Below, one piece after another: positions 23,967 through 34,574 of a stretch of 64,000 nucleotides of DNA (position 1 is its first letter; each line of letters opens with the position of its first letter). Made by a program: the position numbers and the translations under genes. The notes beneath the pieces were generated by a model, which made no database searches, was not told the DNA's origin, and worked only from the letters and a program-made list of their open reading frames with translations. Source of the DNA: Woeseiaceae bacterium (GTDB lineage Bacteria; Pseudomonadota; Gammaproteobacteria; Steroidobacterales; Woeseiaceae); assembly GCA_028280615.1 (NCBI GenBank), contig JANQLK010000016.1, positions 1 through 64,000 on the forward strand. The letters are read 5' to 3'.

Positions 23967-25256
23967 TCAGGTGGCTTGAGTCGTCTCTTCCTTGCCAGGA
24001 CTTGCGAACAGTCTCCCCGCGACTCCGTAGGTGATGGCCAGCACGGCCAGTGCCACACCGCCGACCCGAAACACCTGGAAAGGATTCGCCGGATCGACGA
24101 ACGGTTGGATGATGATCGGCCCTGCGAACTGGCCCATGAACATCGCCGTCGTGACCAGACCCACGCCGAAACCGCGGCGTTCGGGCGAGACGACGCTGAT
24201 GATCCACGCACTCTGATTCGGGACGATCAGGCCGAAGCCCAGACCCGCGATCATGATGCCTAACACGACGACGGCATAGCTCGGCGCAAAGCCGATCACG
24301 AAGTAGCCTACGCTCATCGCGGCGAAAATCATCGCGAACACGGTCACGTAGCTGAACCGGGCCTTGAAGGCGCCGTACTTGAACGCGATCGCCGCGCTGA
24401 TCGTGTTGCCGATTGCGACGGTCAGGCCCGTGTAGAAATTCGACAGCTGGAACGCGTCGGCCAGGAAGAAATTCATCTGCACGACCGAGATGTAGAACAG
24501 CACCGAGGCAACGAACGCGCCCACGAAGGGCTTCGCGAGTTCGATCGTCGATACGCCGGCGGCGGCGCCGGCTTTCCTGATGGCGCCGGGCCGGCGGGAT
24601 TCGCCGATCGCCCATATCGCGCCGGGCAGGGCGACGAGCGCGAGCGCATAGGCCAGGAACGGCACCGAGTAATTAATGCTCGCGAGATAGCCGCCTAGCA
24701 GCATGAACACGATGCCGCCCATCTTCATCGCCGAGCCCTGCAGCCCCAAAAAGCGGGCGCGTGCCTCGCCGCGGAAGAAGTCGCCGGCCATCGTCACGGT
24801 CGAAGTCTTGATGCCGGCCACACTCAAACCGAGGAGCGCGCGGCCGATGAAGTAACCCGTGAACGAGCTTGCGTAGAAGCCCGACATGCCGCTTACCGCG
24901 AACAGCAGCAGTGAACCGATCAGGAGCGGCTTGCGTCCGACATTGTCAGCGAACCAGCCCGTCAGCGGCGCGCTGACGACGATGAACAGCGCGGGGATCG
25001 ACAGCATGATGAACTTCACGAGGAAGTTGACGTCGCCGTTGCCCGGCAGGAACGCGAACAGCGTCAGGATGCCCTGCGCGAGCGGATCCCCGTCGACCTG
25101 GTCGGCGAGGGCCGTCGCAATGTCCTTCATTGCGGGCGCCACGAGCGGCGTCGCGAGCAGCGCGAGCGCGGTCGCCATGAGGATCGTGATCATCCCCGGG
25201 TTCGATACCTGCGGCGCCGGTGCTTCCTGGCGCGTGTCGGCCTCCGCGTCAGCCAT
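23967..25256 (-). CDS. Major facilitator superfamily transporter
   Basis: This 429-residue protein has about twelve membrane segments and the MFS loop 2-3 signature GWFADNVGRKPLLIGS near residues 100-115, with the related FFRGEARARFLG between helices in the first half. The C-terminal half repeats the pattern (VVSPERRGFGVGLVTTAMFMG). The substrate cannot be told from the sequence. It lies 40 bases after the OsmC gene and may be the last gene of the catabolic cluster, perhaps exporting or importing a pathway compound. Confidence 0.9.
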   Translation of the reverse strand: MADAEADTRQEAPAPQVSNPGMITILMATALALLATPLVAPAMKDIATALADQVDGDPLAQGILTLFAFLPGNGDVNFLVKFIMLSIPALFIVVSAPLTGWFADNVGRKPLLIGSLLLFAVSGMSGFYASSFTGYFIGRALLGLSVAGIKTSTVTMAGDFFRGEARARFLGLQGSAMKMGGIVFMLLGGYLASINYSVPFLAYALALVALPGAIWAIGESRRPGAIRKAGAAAGVSTIELAKPFVGAFVASVLFYISVVQMNFFLADAFQLSNFYTGLTVAIGNTISAAIAFKYGAFKARFSYVTVFAMIFAAMSVGYFVIGFAPSYAVVVLGIMIAGLGFGLIVPNQSAWIISVVSPERRGFGVGLVTTAMFMGQFAGPIIIQPFVDPANPFQVFRVGGVALAVLAITYGVAGRLFASPGKEETTQAT

Positions 25257-25296
25257 CTAGGGCCCCTTCACGTGGGTTAGCCAAAACACGTGACGC

Positions 25297-25803
25297 TCAG
25301 GCGTTGGCTGCGGCGCTGCTTCCGTGGCGGACCCAGGTCATCTCGACCTTGACGCCCGCATCCTTGAGCAGGTTGTAAACCGGACAGCGCGCCTCGGTTT
25401 CCTCGACGACCTCGGCCAGCCGCTCCGGGGTCTCGTCGGTGCTGACGTTGGCCTGCACGCGGATCGTCTGGAAATGCGGCACGACGCCTCGAACCCCCTT
25501 GCGGCCGCGAATGTCGATCGTGAACATTGCGTCGAACTCGATGCCGTCATATTTGAACTCGTACTCGGCCGCGGTGCGATTGAACGTGACCGACTCGCAG
25601 CCGCACAGTGAGCCGAGCACGGCCTGCAGCGGCGAGGGGCCTTCGCCCGTGCCGCCGTGCGGGACCGGCTCGTCGGTGACGAACTTGCCGAACTCGCCGG
25701 CGTCGATAACGGCCTTCATCGTGCCCGCGTTCGATACGCTGACGGATTTCTTGCGAATGATCGGCTTGGAAAGATCCTCTGCCGAGACAACTTTGCTGGA
25801 CAT
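25297..25803 (-). CDS. OsmC/Ohr family protein
   Basis: This 168-residue protein belongs to the OsmC family of thiol peroxidases for organic hydroperoxides. The two family cysteines are visible in GSLCGCESVTFNRTA (about residues 68-75) and ARCPVYNLLKDAG (about 138). ATG at 25803 has GAGGAG a short way upstream. It lies 35 bases after the TRAP large permease gene. YhfA-like OsmC proteins are often found beside transport or metabolic genes without a proved link. Confidence 0.9.
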   Translation of the reverse strand: MSSKVVSAEDLSKPIIRKKSVSVSNAGTMKAVIDAGEFGKFVTDEPVPHGGTGEGPSPLQAVLGSLCGCESVTFNRTAAEYEFKYDGIEFDAMFTIDIRGRKGVRGVVPHFQTIRVQANVSTDETPERLAEVVEETEARCPVYNLLKDAGVKVEMTWVRHGSSAAANA

Positions 25804-25838
25804 GTGTTTTCTCCTCTTGAAATGAATGCGGGCTAGCA

Positions 25839-27119
25839 TCAGGCGCCGACGAACTCCGGGATCACGAGCGATATCCACGGAATGAAAGTAATGATCATGA
25901 GCATCACGAGCAGCACGGCCAGCCAGGGCAGCGCGGCACGGATGGTCTCCTCGAGCGGCATCTTCGCCACGCCCGCGGTCACGAACAGGTTGAGCCCGAC
26001 CGGCGGCGTCACGAGACCGATCTGCATGTTGATGACCATGACGACACCGAGGTGCGTCGGGTCGATGCCCATCTCCATCGCGATCGGGAACACGATCGGC
26101 GTCAGGATCAGGACGACCGAGGTCGGCTCCATGAAGTTGCCCGCGGCGAGCAGCAGCAGGTTCAGGACGAGCAGGAAGCCCCAGGCCGGCAGGCCCAGGT
26201 TGCCGATGAAGTCCGAGGCCGCCTGCGGGATCTGCAGCGACGTCAACAGGTAGGCGAACATGTAGGCGTTCGCGATGATGAACATCAGCATCACGGTGAT
26301 CTTGCCGGCCTCGACCAGGACATGCGGCACCTGCTTCAGGCCGATGTCCCCGTAAACGAATACGGCGATGATGAAGGCGTAGACGGCAGACACGGCGGCG
26401 GCCTCGGTGGGCGTGAAGATACCGGCGTAAATGCCGCCCAGGATGATGACGATCAGGAACAGCCCCCAGACGGCCTCCCGGAACGTCCGCCAGACGTCGC
26501 CCAGGCTCGCGCGCTCCTGGCGCGGCAGGTCCTGGCGGCGGGCGATGAACGTGATCGTGCCCATCATGACGATCGTCAGCAGTATGCCGGGTAGAATTCC
26601 GGCGATGAACAGTTTGCCGACCGAGGACTCGGTGATTGCGCCATACACGACCATGACGAGCGACGGCGGTATCAGGATGCCGAGCGTGCCGGCATTGCAA
26701 ATGACGCCGGCCGCGAAGTTCTTGCTGTAGCCAGAGGCCACCATGCCGGCGATCATCACGCTGCCGACGGCAACCACGGTCGCGGGTGCCGAGCCCGACA
26801 CGGCCGCGAAGAACGCGCTTGCGAGCAGCGCCGCCATCGCGAGGCCGCCGCGGTAGTGGCCGACCAGCGCGTTCGCGAAGTCGATCATGCGCCGCGCGAC
26901 GCCGCCCGTCGTGAGAAACGTGCCGGCCAGCACGAAGAACGGCACGGCGAGCAGAGGGTAGACCTGCATCGTGTGAAAGAATTTCTGCGTCATCGACAGC
27001 ATCGTCTGCGTGCCGAACAGCAGCATCGTGGCCGAACTCGCAAGTCCCATCGCAATGGCGACAGGCACGCCCAGGAACAAGAGCAGGAATAGCGCGAGGA
27101 TCAGGAACGCGGCGATCAC
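25839..27119 (-). CDS. dctM: TRAP transporter large permease subunit (DctM-like)
   Basis: This 426-residue polytopic protein is the channel part of a TRAP carboxylate importer, driven by a cation gradient. The family signatures GVPVAIAMGLAS near the start, FFVLAGTFLTTGGVARRM, and NMQIGLVTPPVGLNLFV near residue 360 are present. Its start overlaps the stop of the small permease gene (ATGA), so the two are coupled. TRAP systems usually move organic acids, and the neighbouring dehydrogenase complex fits a keto-acid or related acid substrate (inference). Confidence 0.94.
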   Translation of the reverse strand: MIAAFLILALFLLLFLGVPVAIAMGLASSATMLLFGTQTMLSMTQKFFHTMQVYPLLAVPFFVLAGTFLTTGGVARRMIDFANALVGHYRGGLAMAALLASAFFAAVSGSAPATVVAVGSVMIAGMVASGYSKNFAAGVICNAGTLGILIPPSLVMVVYGAITESSVGKLFIAGILPGILLTIVMMGTITFIARRQDLPRQERASLGDVWRTFREAVWGLFLIVIILGGIYAGIFTPTEAAAVSAVYAFIIAVFVYGDIGLKQVPHVLVEAGKITVMLMFIIANAYMFAYLLTSLQIPQAASDFIGNLGLPAWGFLLVLNLLLLAAGNFMEPTSVVLILTPIVFPIAMEMGIDPTHLGVVMVINMQIGLVTPPVGLNLFVTAGVAKMPLEETIRAALPWLAVLLVMLMIITFIPWISLVIPEFVGA

Positions 27120-27685
27120 TGGCGCTGCTCCCCGTCGTCGCCCCGGTCATCGTCCTGCGGCGCGAGCAGGTTGTCGTGCTCGCCGTGTTCGTGGAATTCC
27201 ATGTCCTTGTCCGTGCCGCGAATCACGTGCCAGCCGGCGACGAGGAAGCGATAGCTCAAGAGTGCAAAGCCGAGCGGCATGATCGCGGTCAGGATCCACT
27301 TCGGCAGCGGTATGTCCCGTGCGTAGTTGCCGAGCGCGGCAAGCCGGTCGACGAACACGATGGACCCGTACAGCATCATCCCGCAGTAGAGCAGGCAGAA
27401 ACCCACGGCGATGATCGCGGCAAGGTGGTGCGCCCTCGGCGGCAGCCGTCTGACGACCAGGTCGACGGCGATGTGGCTCTGGGTACGCACGCCGTAGGAC
27501 ATGCCGAACACGACCAGCGCCGCGAAGGCGTACACGGTGGCCTCGAGCGACCACAGGATGCCCGTGTTGAAAACGTAGCGGAGCACGACCTGGAGAAACG
27601 TCAGCAGCGTCATGAACGCGAGCAGGATGGCCATCGCGCCTTCTTCGACGTACTCGAGGGCGCTTTTTTTCGCGGACGCGTTCAT
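27116..27685 (-). CDS. dctQ: TRAP transporter small permease subunit (DctQ-like)
   Basis: This 189-residue protein has four membrane segments and the DctQ pattern (ILLAFMTLLTFLQVVLRYVF near residue 20, then GVRTQSHIAVDLVVRRLP). I start it at the ATG at 27685, whose ATGA overlaps the stop of the binding-protein gene. An extended frame upstream is only a shadow of that gene. The C-terminal tail is very acidic and His-rich (EFHEHGEHDN, then DDDRGDDGE), which is longer than usual. Confidence 0.93.
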   Translation of the reverse strand: MNASAKKSALEYVEEGAMAILLAFMTLLTFLQVVLRYVFNTGILWSLEATVYAFAALVVFGMSYGVRTQSHIAVDLVVRRLPPRAHHLAAIIAVGFCLLYCGMMLYGSIVFVDRLAALGNYARDIPLPKWILTAIMPLGFALLSYRFLVAGWHVIRGTDKDMEFHEHGEHDNLLAPQDDDRGDDGEQRQ

Positions 27686-28722
27686 GGCAATGACGCCGTC
27701 TTCGCGGTCTCGATCAGCTCGACTCCGATCTCGTCCTCGAACTGCTTCCAGACCGGCTGCATCGTCTCCCGCCAGCGATCGAGCTCCTCGGGCGTCAGCG
27801 TAACGATTTCCGAGCGGCCCGACGCCAGGATGTTGGCGCGCGCCTCGGCGTTGAGCATCGCCGCGCGTTCGTTGGCCCAATCGGAAACCTCCAGGATGAT
27901 GTCGCCGAGCTGCTCGCGAAGGTCTGCCGGGATCGATTCCCAGAACTCGGTGTTGACGAGCACGAGGTAGCCGATGTAGCCGTGGTTCGTTTCGGTGAAG
28001 TAGTCCTGCACTTCGTGGAACTTGGACGAGTAGGCGTTTGCCCAGGTGTTTTCGTGGCCATCGACCGCGCCCGTTTGCAGCGCCTGGTAGACCTCGGGAT
28101 AGGCCATCTTCTGCGGATTGCCGCCGACCTGGAGGATCTGTGCCTGCAGGACGTCCGATTCCATGATGCGGAACTTGAGTCCGTCCGCGGCATCGGGTGA
28201 GGAAAGCGAGACCGGGCCGGCGAACTGCTTCATGCCGTTGTGCCAGAAGGCGATGCCCTGCAGTCCCTTGTCGGCCATTGCGTCGAGCAGTTCCGGACCT
28301 GCCGGGCCCTTCTGGAAGCGTTCGACGGCGTTCAGATCCCTGAACATGAAGGGCAGGTCGAAGACTTGGTATTTCTTCGTGAGCCGGTCGAACTTGGACA
28401 GCGACACGGCGATCATCTGCACCTCGCCGAACGCCAGAGCCTCGATGGAATCGTCATCGTTCATGAGCTGGCCCGACGGATACACCTCGACCGTGACCCG
28501 GTCGCCGAGCCGTTCGCTGACGACTTCCTGGAAGCGGTCGGCGGCGCGGCCCTTGGGCGACGCCGGGGGCGTGACGTGCGGGAACTTGATGAGTATGCGC
28601 GTGCCCGTGCGGCCGCCGTCGAGGTCGCACGAGGACAGCAGGCCTGCGCACAGGAGCATGAGCAACACCATCCCGTATTGCTTTGCCGCTCGGACGGATG
28701 AGCGTGCCTTCGTCTCGTACAT
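27682..28722 (-). CDS. dctP: TRAP transporter solute-binding protein (DctP-like)
   Basis: This 346-residue extracytoplasmic binding protein carries a signal peptide with the lipobox LLSSC, so it is probably membrane-anchored instead of free. DctP motifs include KFPHVTPPASPKGRAAD, GEVQMIAVSLSKF, MFRDLNAVERF and EVYQALQTGAVDGHENTW (the last near the ligand-binding Arg/Asn region of the family). The ligand is unknown. It begins the coupled dctP-dctQ-dctM set, 50 bases after the E3 gene. Confidence 0.94.
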   Translation of the reverse strand: MYETKARSSVRAAKQYGMVLLMLLCAGLLSSCDLDGGRTGTRILIKFPHVTPPASPKGRAADRFQEVVSERLGDRVTVEVYPSGQLMNDDDSIEALAFGEVQMIAVSLSKFDRLTKKYQVFDLPFMFRDLNAVERFQKGPAGPELLDAMADKGLQGIAFWHNGMKQFAGPVSLSSPDAADGLKFRIMESDVLQAQILQVGGNPQKMAYPEVYQALQTGAVDGHENTWANAYSSKFHEVQDYFTETNHGYIGYLVLVNTEFWESIPADLREQLGDIILEVSDWANERAAMLNAEARANILASGRSEIVTLTPEELDRWRETMQPVWKQFEDEIGVELIETAKTASLP

Positions 28723-28772
28723 CTTCCCCCCAGGAGGCCGGATATCGCGCCCGGCCGTAAATCGATCAGCGG

Positions 28773-30494
<1,722 letters not shown>

Positions 30495-30516
30495 CAGTAT
30501 CGCTCCGCTGGCCGAT

Positions 30517-31761
30517 TCAGTGTTCGAGCAGGAGAACGGCCGGGCTCTCGACGTAGCGCTTGAACGCGGCGAGGAACTCGGCGCCGACGGCGCCGTCCAC
30601 GGCGCGATGGTCGACCGACAGCGTGCAGGTCATGAGCGTCGCGGTCGCGAGCTCGCCGTCGCGCACCACGGCACGCTGCTCGCCGGCGCCGACGGCCAGG
30701 ATGCAGGCCTGCGGCGGGTTGATGATCGCGCTGAACTCCCTGATCCCGTACATGCCGAGATTGGACACGGAGAAGCCGCCGCCCTTGAACTCGTCGGGCT
30801 GGAGCTTGCCGTCGACGGCCTTCTTCGCCAGCGCCTTGATCTCGGTCGAGACCTCGGTCAGCGGTTTTTGGTCCGCGTTTCGAACGATCGGCGTGATCAG
30901 CCCGTTGTCGGTGGCGACGGCCACGGAGATATCGACGGCGCCGTACTGCCGGATCGCATCGTCCGACCAGCTCGCGTTCGCGGCCGGCACGTCCTTGAGC
31001 GCCAGCGCGACGGCCTTGACGACGAGGTCGTTCACCGACACCTTGACGCCCGCCGCCTCGAGATGGCCGTTGAGCTGCCGGCGGACATCGAGCAGCGCAT
31101 CGATCTCGCAGTCGATCGTGAGATAGAAGTGCGGGATCTCCTGTTTGGCGGCCGTCAGTCGCCTCGCGATGACCTTGCGCACCTTGCTGTTCGGAATATC
31201 GACGTCGTCGCGCGCGGGCGCTTCGAGTCTGGTCGCGGGCGCCGCGGGCGCGGCCTTGCCGATGTTCGCTTCGACGTCGGCCTTGAGGATTCGGCCGTTC
31301 GGTCCGCGACCCGTGATCCGGGTGAGATCGACGTTGTGCTGCGCGGCGATGCGCCGCGCGAGCGGGCTCGCGAAAATTCGATCGGTCGATTCACCGGGGG
31401 CCGGCGCGGCAACTGCCGGCGAGGGCGCCTCGACATTCGCTTCCGCCGCGGCTGCGGGTGCCTCCGCGGTTGCCTCCGCGATTCCGGCGCCGAAGTCTTC
31501 GAGGTCATCGGCCGACTCGCCTTCGGTGAGCAGGACGCCGATGACCGTGTTGACGGCGACGTCCTCGGTGCCCTCGGGCACGTGTATCGCGCCGAGGATG
31601 CCGGAGTCGGGGGCCTCGACTTCGACAACGGCCTTGTCCGTCTCGACGTCGATCAGGAGATCGCCGGCCTCGACGGTATCGCCGACCTCCTTGTGCCACG
31701 CGGAAATCGTTCCGGCCTCGAAGTCACTCGCGATGGACGGTAGTCGTATGGGCGTCGGCAC
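30517..31761 (-). CDS. Dihydrolipoamide acyltransferase (E2) of a 2-oxo acid dehydrogenase
   Basis: This 414-residue E2 starts at GTG, preceded by AGAGGAG. It has one lipoyl domain (Lys43 in ETDKAVVE), an acidic Ala-rich linker, a peripheral subunit-binding domain near 133-168 (ASPLARRIAAQHNVDLTRI, GRGPNGRILKADV) and the acyltransferase domain ending in the catalytic HRAVDG (His385) near the C-terminus. The acyl specificity (acetyl, acetoin-derived or branched) cannot be decided by eye. It lies 22 bases upstream of the E3 gene in the operon. Confidence 0.94.
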   Translation of the reverse strand: MPTPIRLPSIASDFEAGTISAWHKEVGDTVEAGDLLIDVETDKAVVEVEAPDSGILGAIHVPEGTEDVAVNTVIGVLLTEGESADDLEDFGAGIAEATAEAPAAAAEANVEAPSPAVAAPAPGESTDRIFASPLARRIAAQHNVDLTRITGRGPNGRILKADVEANIGKAAPAAPATRLEAPARDDVDIPNSKVRKVIARRLTAAKQEIPHFYLTIDCEIDALLDVRRQLNGHLEAAGVKVSVNDLVVKAVALALKDVPAANASWSDDAIRQYGAVDISVAVATDNGLITPIVRNADQKPLTEVSTEIKALAKKAVDGKLQPDEFKGGGFSVSNLGMYGIREFSAIINPPQACILAVGAGEQRAVVRDGELATATLMTCTLSVDHRAVDGAVGAEFLAAFKRYVESPAVLLLEH

Positions 31762-31780
31762 GTACCTTGCTCCTCTGCTC

Positions 31781-32326
31781 TCAGTCTGCCGGGTGCGCGG
31801 GATGCCAGAGCCGGTGCTCGAAATCCCGCTCGTAGGCCTTGCCGTTCGGGAAGCTGACGAGCTCGAGCTGCATGCCCCACGGTGTCAGAAAGTACACCCA
31901 GGTCTGGCCGCCACTCGGGCCCGCGGTGCGCACGGTCGGCTCGCCCAGGATCGTCACGCCGTGCCGCTCTAGATGCTCGAGCGCGGCGTCGAAGTCGTCG
32001 ACGTAGAACGCCAGGTGATGGCCGCCGACGTCGCTGTTCCTGGGCGGCTCGTGCCACTGTTCTGGCGCCTCGTACTCGAACAGCTCGAAGTTCGACCCGC
32101 TCTTGCAGCGCAGGAACTTGAGCCTGCGCATCACGGCGCGCGGGTGCACGTTCAGGTGCGTCTGCATCCAGTCGCCGTCATCGTCGGAGAAGGGCCCGAG
32201 ATCGTAAAAGGCTTCGCAGCCGATCACGTTGACGAAGAAGTCCACGGCTTCGTCGAGGTCGGGCACCGTGAAGCCGATATGGTCGGTTCCCCGGAGTCCG
32301 GGCAGGCCTTGCGTCGTCTCGCTCAT
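31781..32326 (-). CDS. VOC (glyoxalase/dioxygenase fold) protein within the E1-E2 operon
   Basis: This 181-residue vicinal-oxygen-chelate protein has paired beta-alpha-beta-beta-beta modules. The likely metal ligands are His in TDHIGFTV, Glu in NFELFEYE, His in GHHLAFYV and Glu in MQLELVSF. That four-ligand set is typical of glyoxalase-like isomerases and epimerases. It is inserted between the fused E1 gene (20 bases upstream) and E2, so it may handle a side product or the acid feeding the complex. The exact reaction is unknown. Confidence 0.85.
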   Translation of the reverse strand: MSETTQGLPGLRGTDHIGFTVPDLDEAVDFFVNVIGCEAFYDLGPFSDDDGDWMQTHLNVHPRAVMRRLKFLRCKSGSNFELFEYEAPEQWHEPPRNSDVGGHHLAFYVDDFDAALEHLERHGVTILGEPTVRTAGPSGGQTWVYFLTPWGMQLELVSFPNGKAYERDFEHRLWHPAHPAD

Positions 32327-32345
32327 CTCGATGACCTCGGCCGAT

Positions 32346-34544
32346 TCAGCTCACGGCCGCGAGCGGCGAGCCCTTGTCGGCCAGCAGGCGGCGGAACGCG
32401 GCGGCAATCTCCTCGTCGCCGACGAAGGCCGAGCGCTCCAGCACTTTCGAAACGCTGGGCGAGGCCTCGCCGCCGTGGATGCGCTGCACGGGGTGATCCA
32501 GGTAGTCGAAGAAGCGCCGCTGCAGTTCGTCGGTCAGCATCGCGCCGTACGATGTCGTCAGCGGGCCCTGCTCGAGCATGACCACGTGATTGGTCTTCTT
32601 CACGCTCTCGCCGATCGTCTCCCAATCGAGGCTGCCGCGGTCGAGCGAGCGCAGATCGATGATCTCGGCGTCGATGCCGAGCTGCTCGGCAGCCTGTACG
32701 GCCTTGTCGACCATCGTGAGATAGGTCAGGACCGTGAACGCCTTGCCGGGCCGGACGACCCTGGCCTTGCCGATCGGGATGTAGTAGTCGTACTCGCCCT
32801 TCGTGCCGGGCCCTTTCGAGTTGTAGAGTTCGACATGCTCGATGACGAGCACCGGGTCTTCGCAGTGCAGGGCGGAATTCATGAGGCCGACGTAGTCGAA
32901 CGGCGTCGACGGTGCGACGATACGCCAGCCGGGCCACATGGCGAACAGGCCGGCCGGATCCATCGAATGCTGCGAGCCGTAGCCCGAACCGAGTGCGATC
33001 TTCGTGCGGCAGACGAGCGGTACCGGATTCTTGCCGCCGAACATGTGCCGTGCCTTGCCGATCTGATTGAACAGCTGGTCGGCTGCCACGAGACCGAAGT
33101 CCGGATACATGAGCTCGACGATCGGCCGGTACTTGCCGACCATCGCGACGCCGCCGCACAGGCCGACGAAACCGTGCTCGGCAATCGGCGCCGGCACGCA
33201 GCGATCGGGCCAGCGTTCCGGCAGGCCCCTGGTTGCGCCGTTGGTTCCGCCGCGCAGCTTGTGCACGTCTTCGCCGAGCACGAACAGGCGCTCGTCGGTC
33301 TCGAAGCGCCGCACCATCGCCTTGGCCATCGAATCGACGAACTTCACTTCCTCGATCTTGCCCGGGTAGGTTTCCTGTTCGACGAACTCGAAGCCGTCGA
33401 ACTCGGACAGGTCGCCGCGCAGTCCGTGGTCGCGGAAACTCACGTCGGGCCACAGCGAAGAAATGATCTGGCGCTTGCCGCCGGCGGCGGGCTCGGTCAC
33501 GCGTGCCGCCGCCGCCTTGACGCAGGCGTCGGCGTTGTTCGTCATCGTCTCGAGCTCTTCGTCGCTGAGCCAGCCGCGTTCGAGCAGTTCGCGTTCGAGC
33601 CTTGCGATCGGGTCACGTTCGCGCGCCGCCTGTTCTTCCTCCTTGGTCCGGTAGCCGAATGCGCTGCCGGGCAGGCCCCCGCTGTGGTGGTAGTAGCGGT
33701 ATACGTCGAGTTCGAGCACGGCCGGGCCTTCGCCCTTGCGCAGCAGGTCGATGACGTGTTCGGCGGCCTTGCGCGTGGCGACCGGGTCCATGCCGTCCAC
33801 CTTGAAACAGGGAATGCCGTAGGCGAGGCCGCGCGACGACATGCGCGTCTCGCGCGCCTCCTCCTCGAGCGTCGTCGAGACGGCGTACTGGTTGTTCTCG
33901 ATCAGGAAGCAGATCGGCAGGTCGTAGAGCGCCGCGAGATTCAGCGACTCGAGCACGTTGCCGATGTGGCAGGAGCCGTCGCCGAAGCAGGTAAACGCCA
34001 CCTTGTTTTCGCCGTCGCGCTTGAGCGACCAGGCCGCGCCGTTGGCGAGCGGCACGCCGCCGCCGACGATCGCGTTCGTGCCGATCACACCGGCCTCGTC
34101 CCAGCGCAGGTGCATCGAGCCGCCGCGGCCTTCGCCGAAACCGGGCTTGAGGCCCATGATCTCGGCCATGGTGCGGTACACGAGCTCGTTGATGCCGTCG
34201 GGCGTCGGATCGTTGCCCGGATCGTAGTCGTCGGGCTCGACGTGGCTCAGGCACTTGGCGAGGAATACGTGGTGGCCGCGGTGCGAGCCGTTGACGAGAT
34301 CGCCGCTGCCGAGACTCGACAGCGCGGCCACCATGGCGCCTTCCTGGCCCACGCTGACGTGCACGGGGCCATGCGCGAGACCCTCGCGGTCGAGTTCGAG
34401 CATCTCTTCCTCGAACGCGCGGATCAGGTGCATGTGGCTCAGCATGCGGCGGAGTTCCCTGGCACCGATGTCGTCGTAGTCCTTCGCGGTTGCGCTGAAC
34501 TCCTTCCACTGTGCGGTCAGTTCGAGTCTCTTGGTCTTTGCCAT
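32346..34544 (-). CDS. Fused E1 alpha/beta subunit of a thiamine-dependent 2-oxo acid dehydrogenase
   Basis: This 732-residue protein joins the E1 alpha and beta chains in one polypeptide. In the alpha half the phosphate/Mg motif of thiamine diphosphate binding runs from GDG (188-190) to NN (217-218). GEGRGGSMH at about 137-145 resembles pyruvate or acetoin dehydrogenase alpha chains. The beta half begins near residue 405 (VKFVDSMAKAMVRRFETDE) and contains GEDVHKLRGGTNGATRGL and a DLRSLDRGS motif. Decarboxylation of the 2-oxo acid is certain as chemistry, but the substrate is not. Two VOC, ALDH and TRAP neighbours suggest a dedicated catabolic complex and not the housekeeping one. Confidence 0.93.
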   Translation of the reverse strand: MAKTKRLELTAQWKEFSATAKDYDDIGARELRRMLSHMHLIRAFEEEMLELDREGLAHGPVHVSVGQEGAMVAALSSLGSGDLVNGSHRGHHVFLAKCLSHVEPDDYDPGNDPTPDGINELVYRTMAEIMGLKPGFGEGRGGSMHLRWDEAGVIGTNAIVGGGVPLANGAAWSLKRDGENKVAFTCFGDGSCHIGNVLESLNLAALYDLPICFLIENNQYAVSTTLEEEARETRMSSRGLAYGIPCFKVDGMDPVATRKAAEHVIDLLRKGEGPAVLELDVYRYYHHSGGLPGSAFGYRTKEEEQAARERDPIARLERELLERGWLSDEELETMTNNADACVKAAAARVTEPAAGGKRQIISSLWPDVSFRDHGLRGDLSEFDGFEFVEQETYPGKIEEVKFVDSMAKAMVRRFETDERLFVLGEDVHKLRGGTNGATRGLPERWPDRCVPAPIAEHGFVGLCGGVAMVGKYRPIVELMYPDFGLVAADQLFNQIGKARHMFGGKNPVPLVCRTKIALGSGYGSQHSMDPAGLFAMWPGWRIVAPSTPFDYVGLMNSALHCEDPVLVIEHVELYNSKGPGTKGEYDYYIPIGKARVVRPGKAFTVLTYLTMVDKAVQAAEQLGIDAEIIDLRSLDRGSLDWETIGESVKKTNHVVMLEQGPLTTSYGAMLTDELQRRFFDYLDHPVQRIHGGEASPSVSKVLERSAFVGDEEIAAAFRRLLADKGSPLAAVS

Positions 34545-34574
34545 GGCGCTTGCCTGTCAGTTCTGCCGCGACCG

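Noticed and set aside
25297..27150. A single 617-codon protein ending in OsmC
   Set aside because: The first two thirds are an out-of-frame shadow of the TRAP large permease; OsmC begins at its own ATG (25803) with a strong ribosome site.
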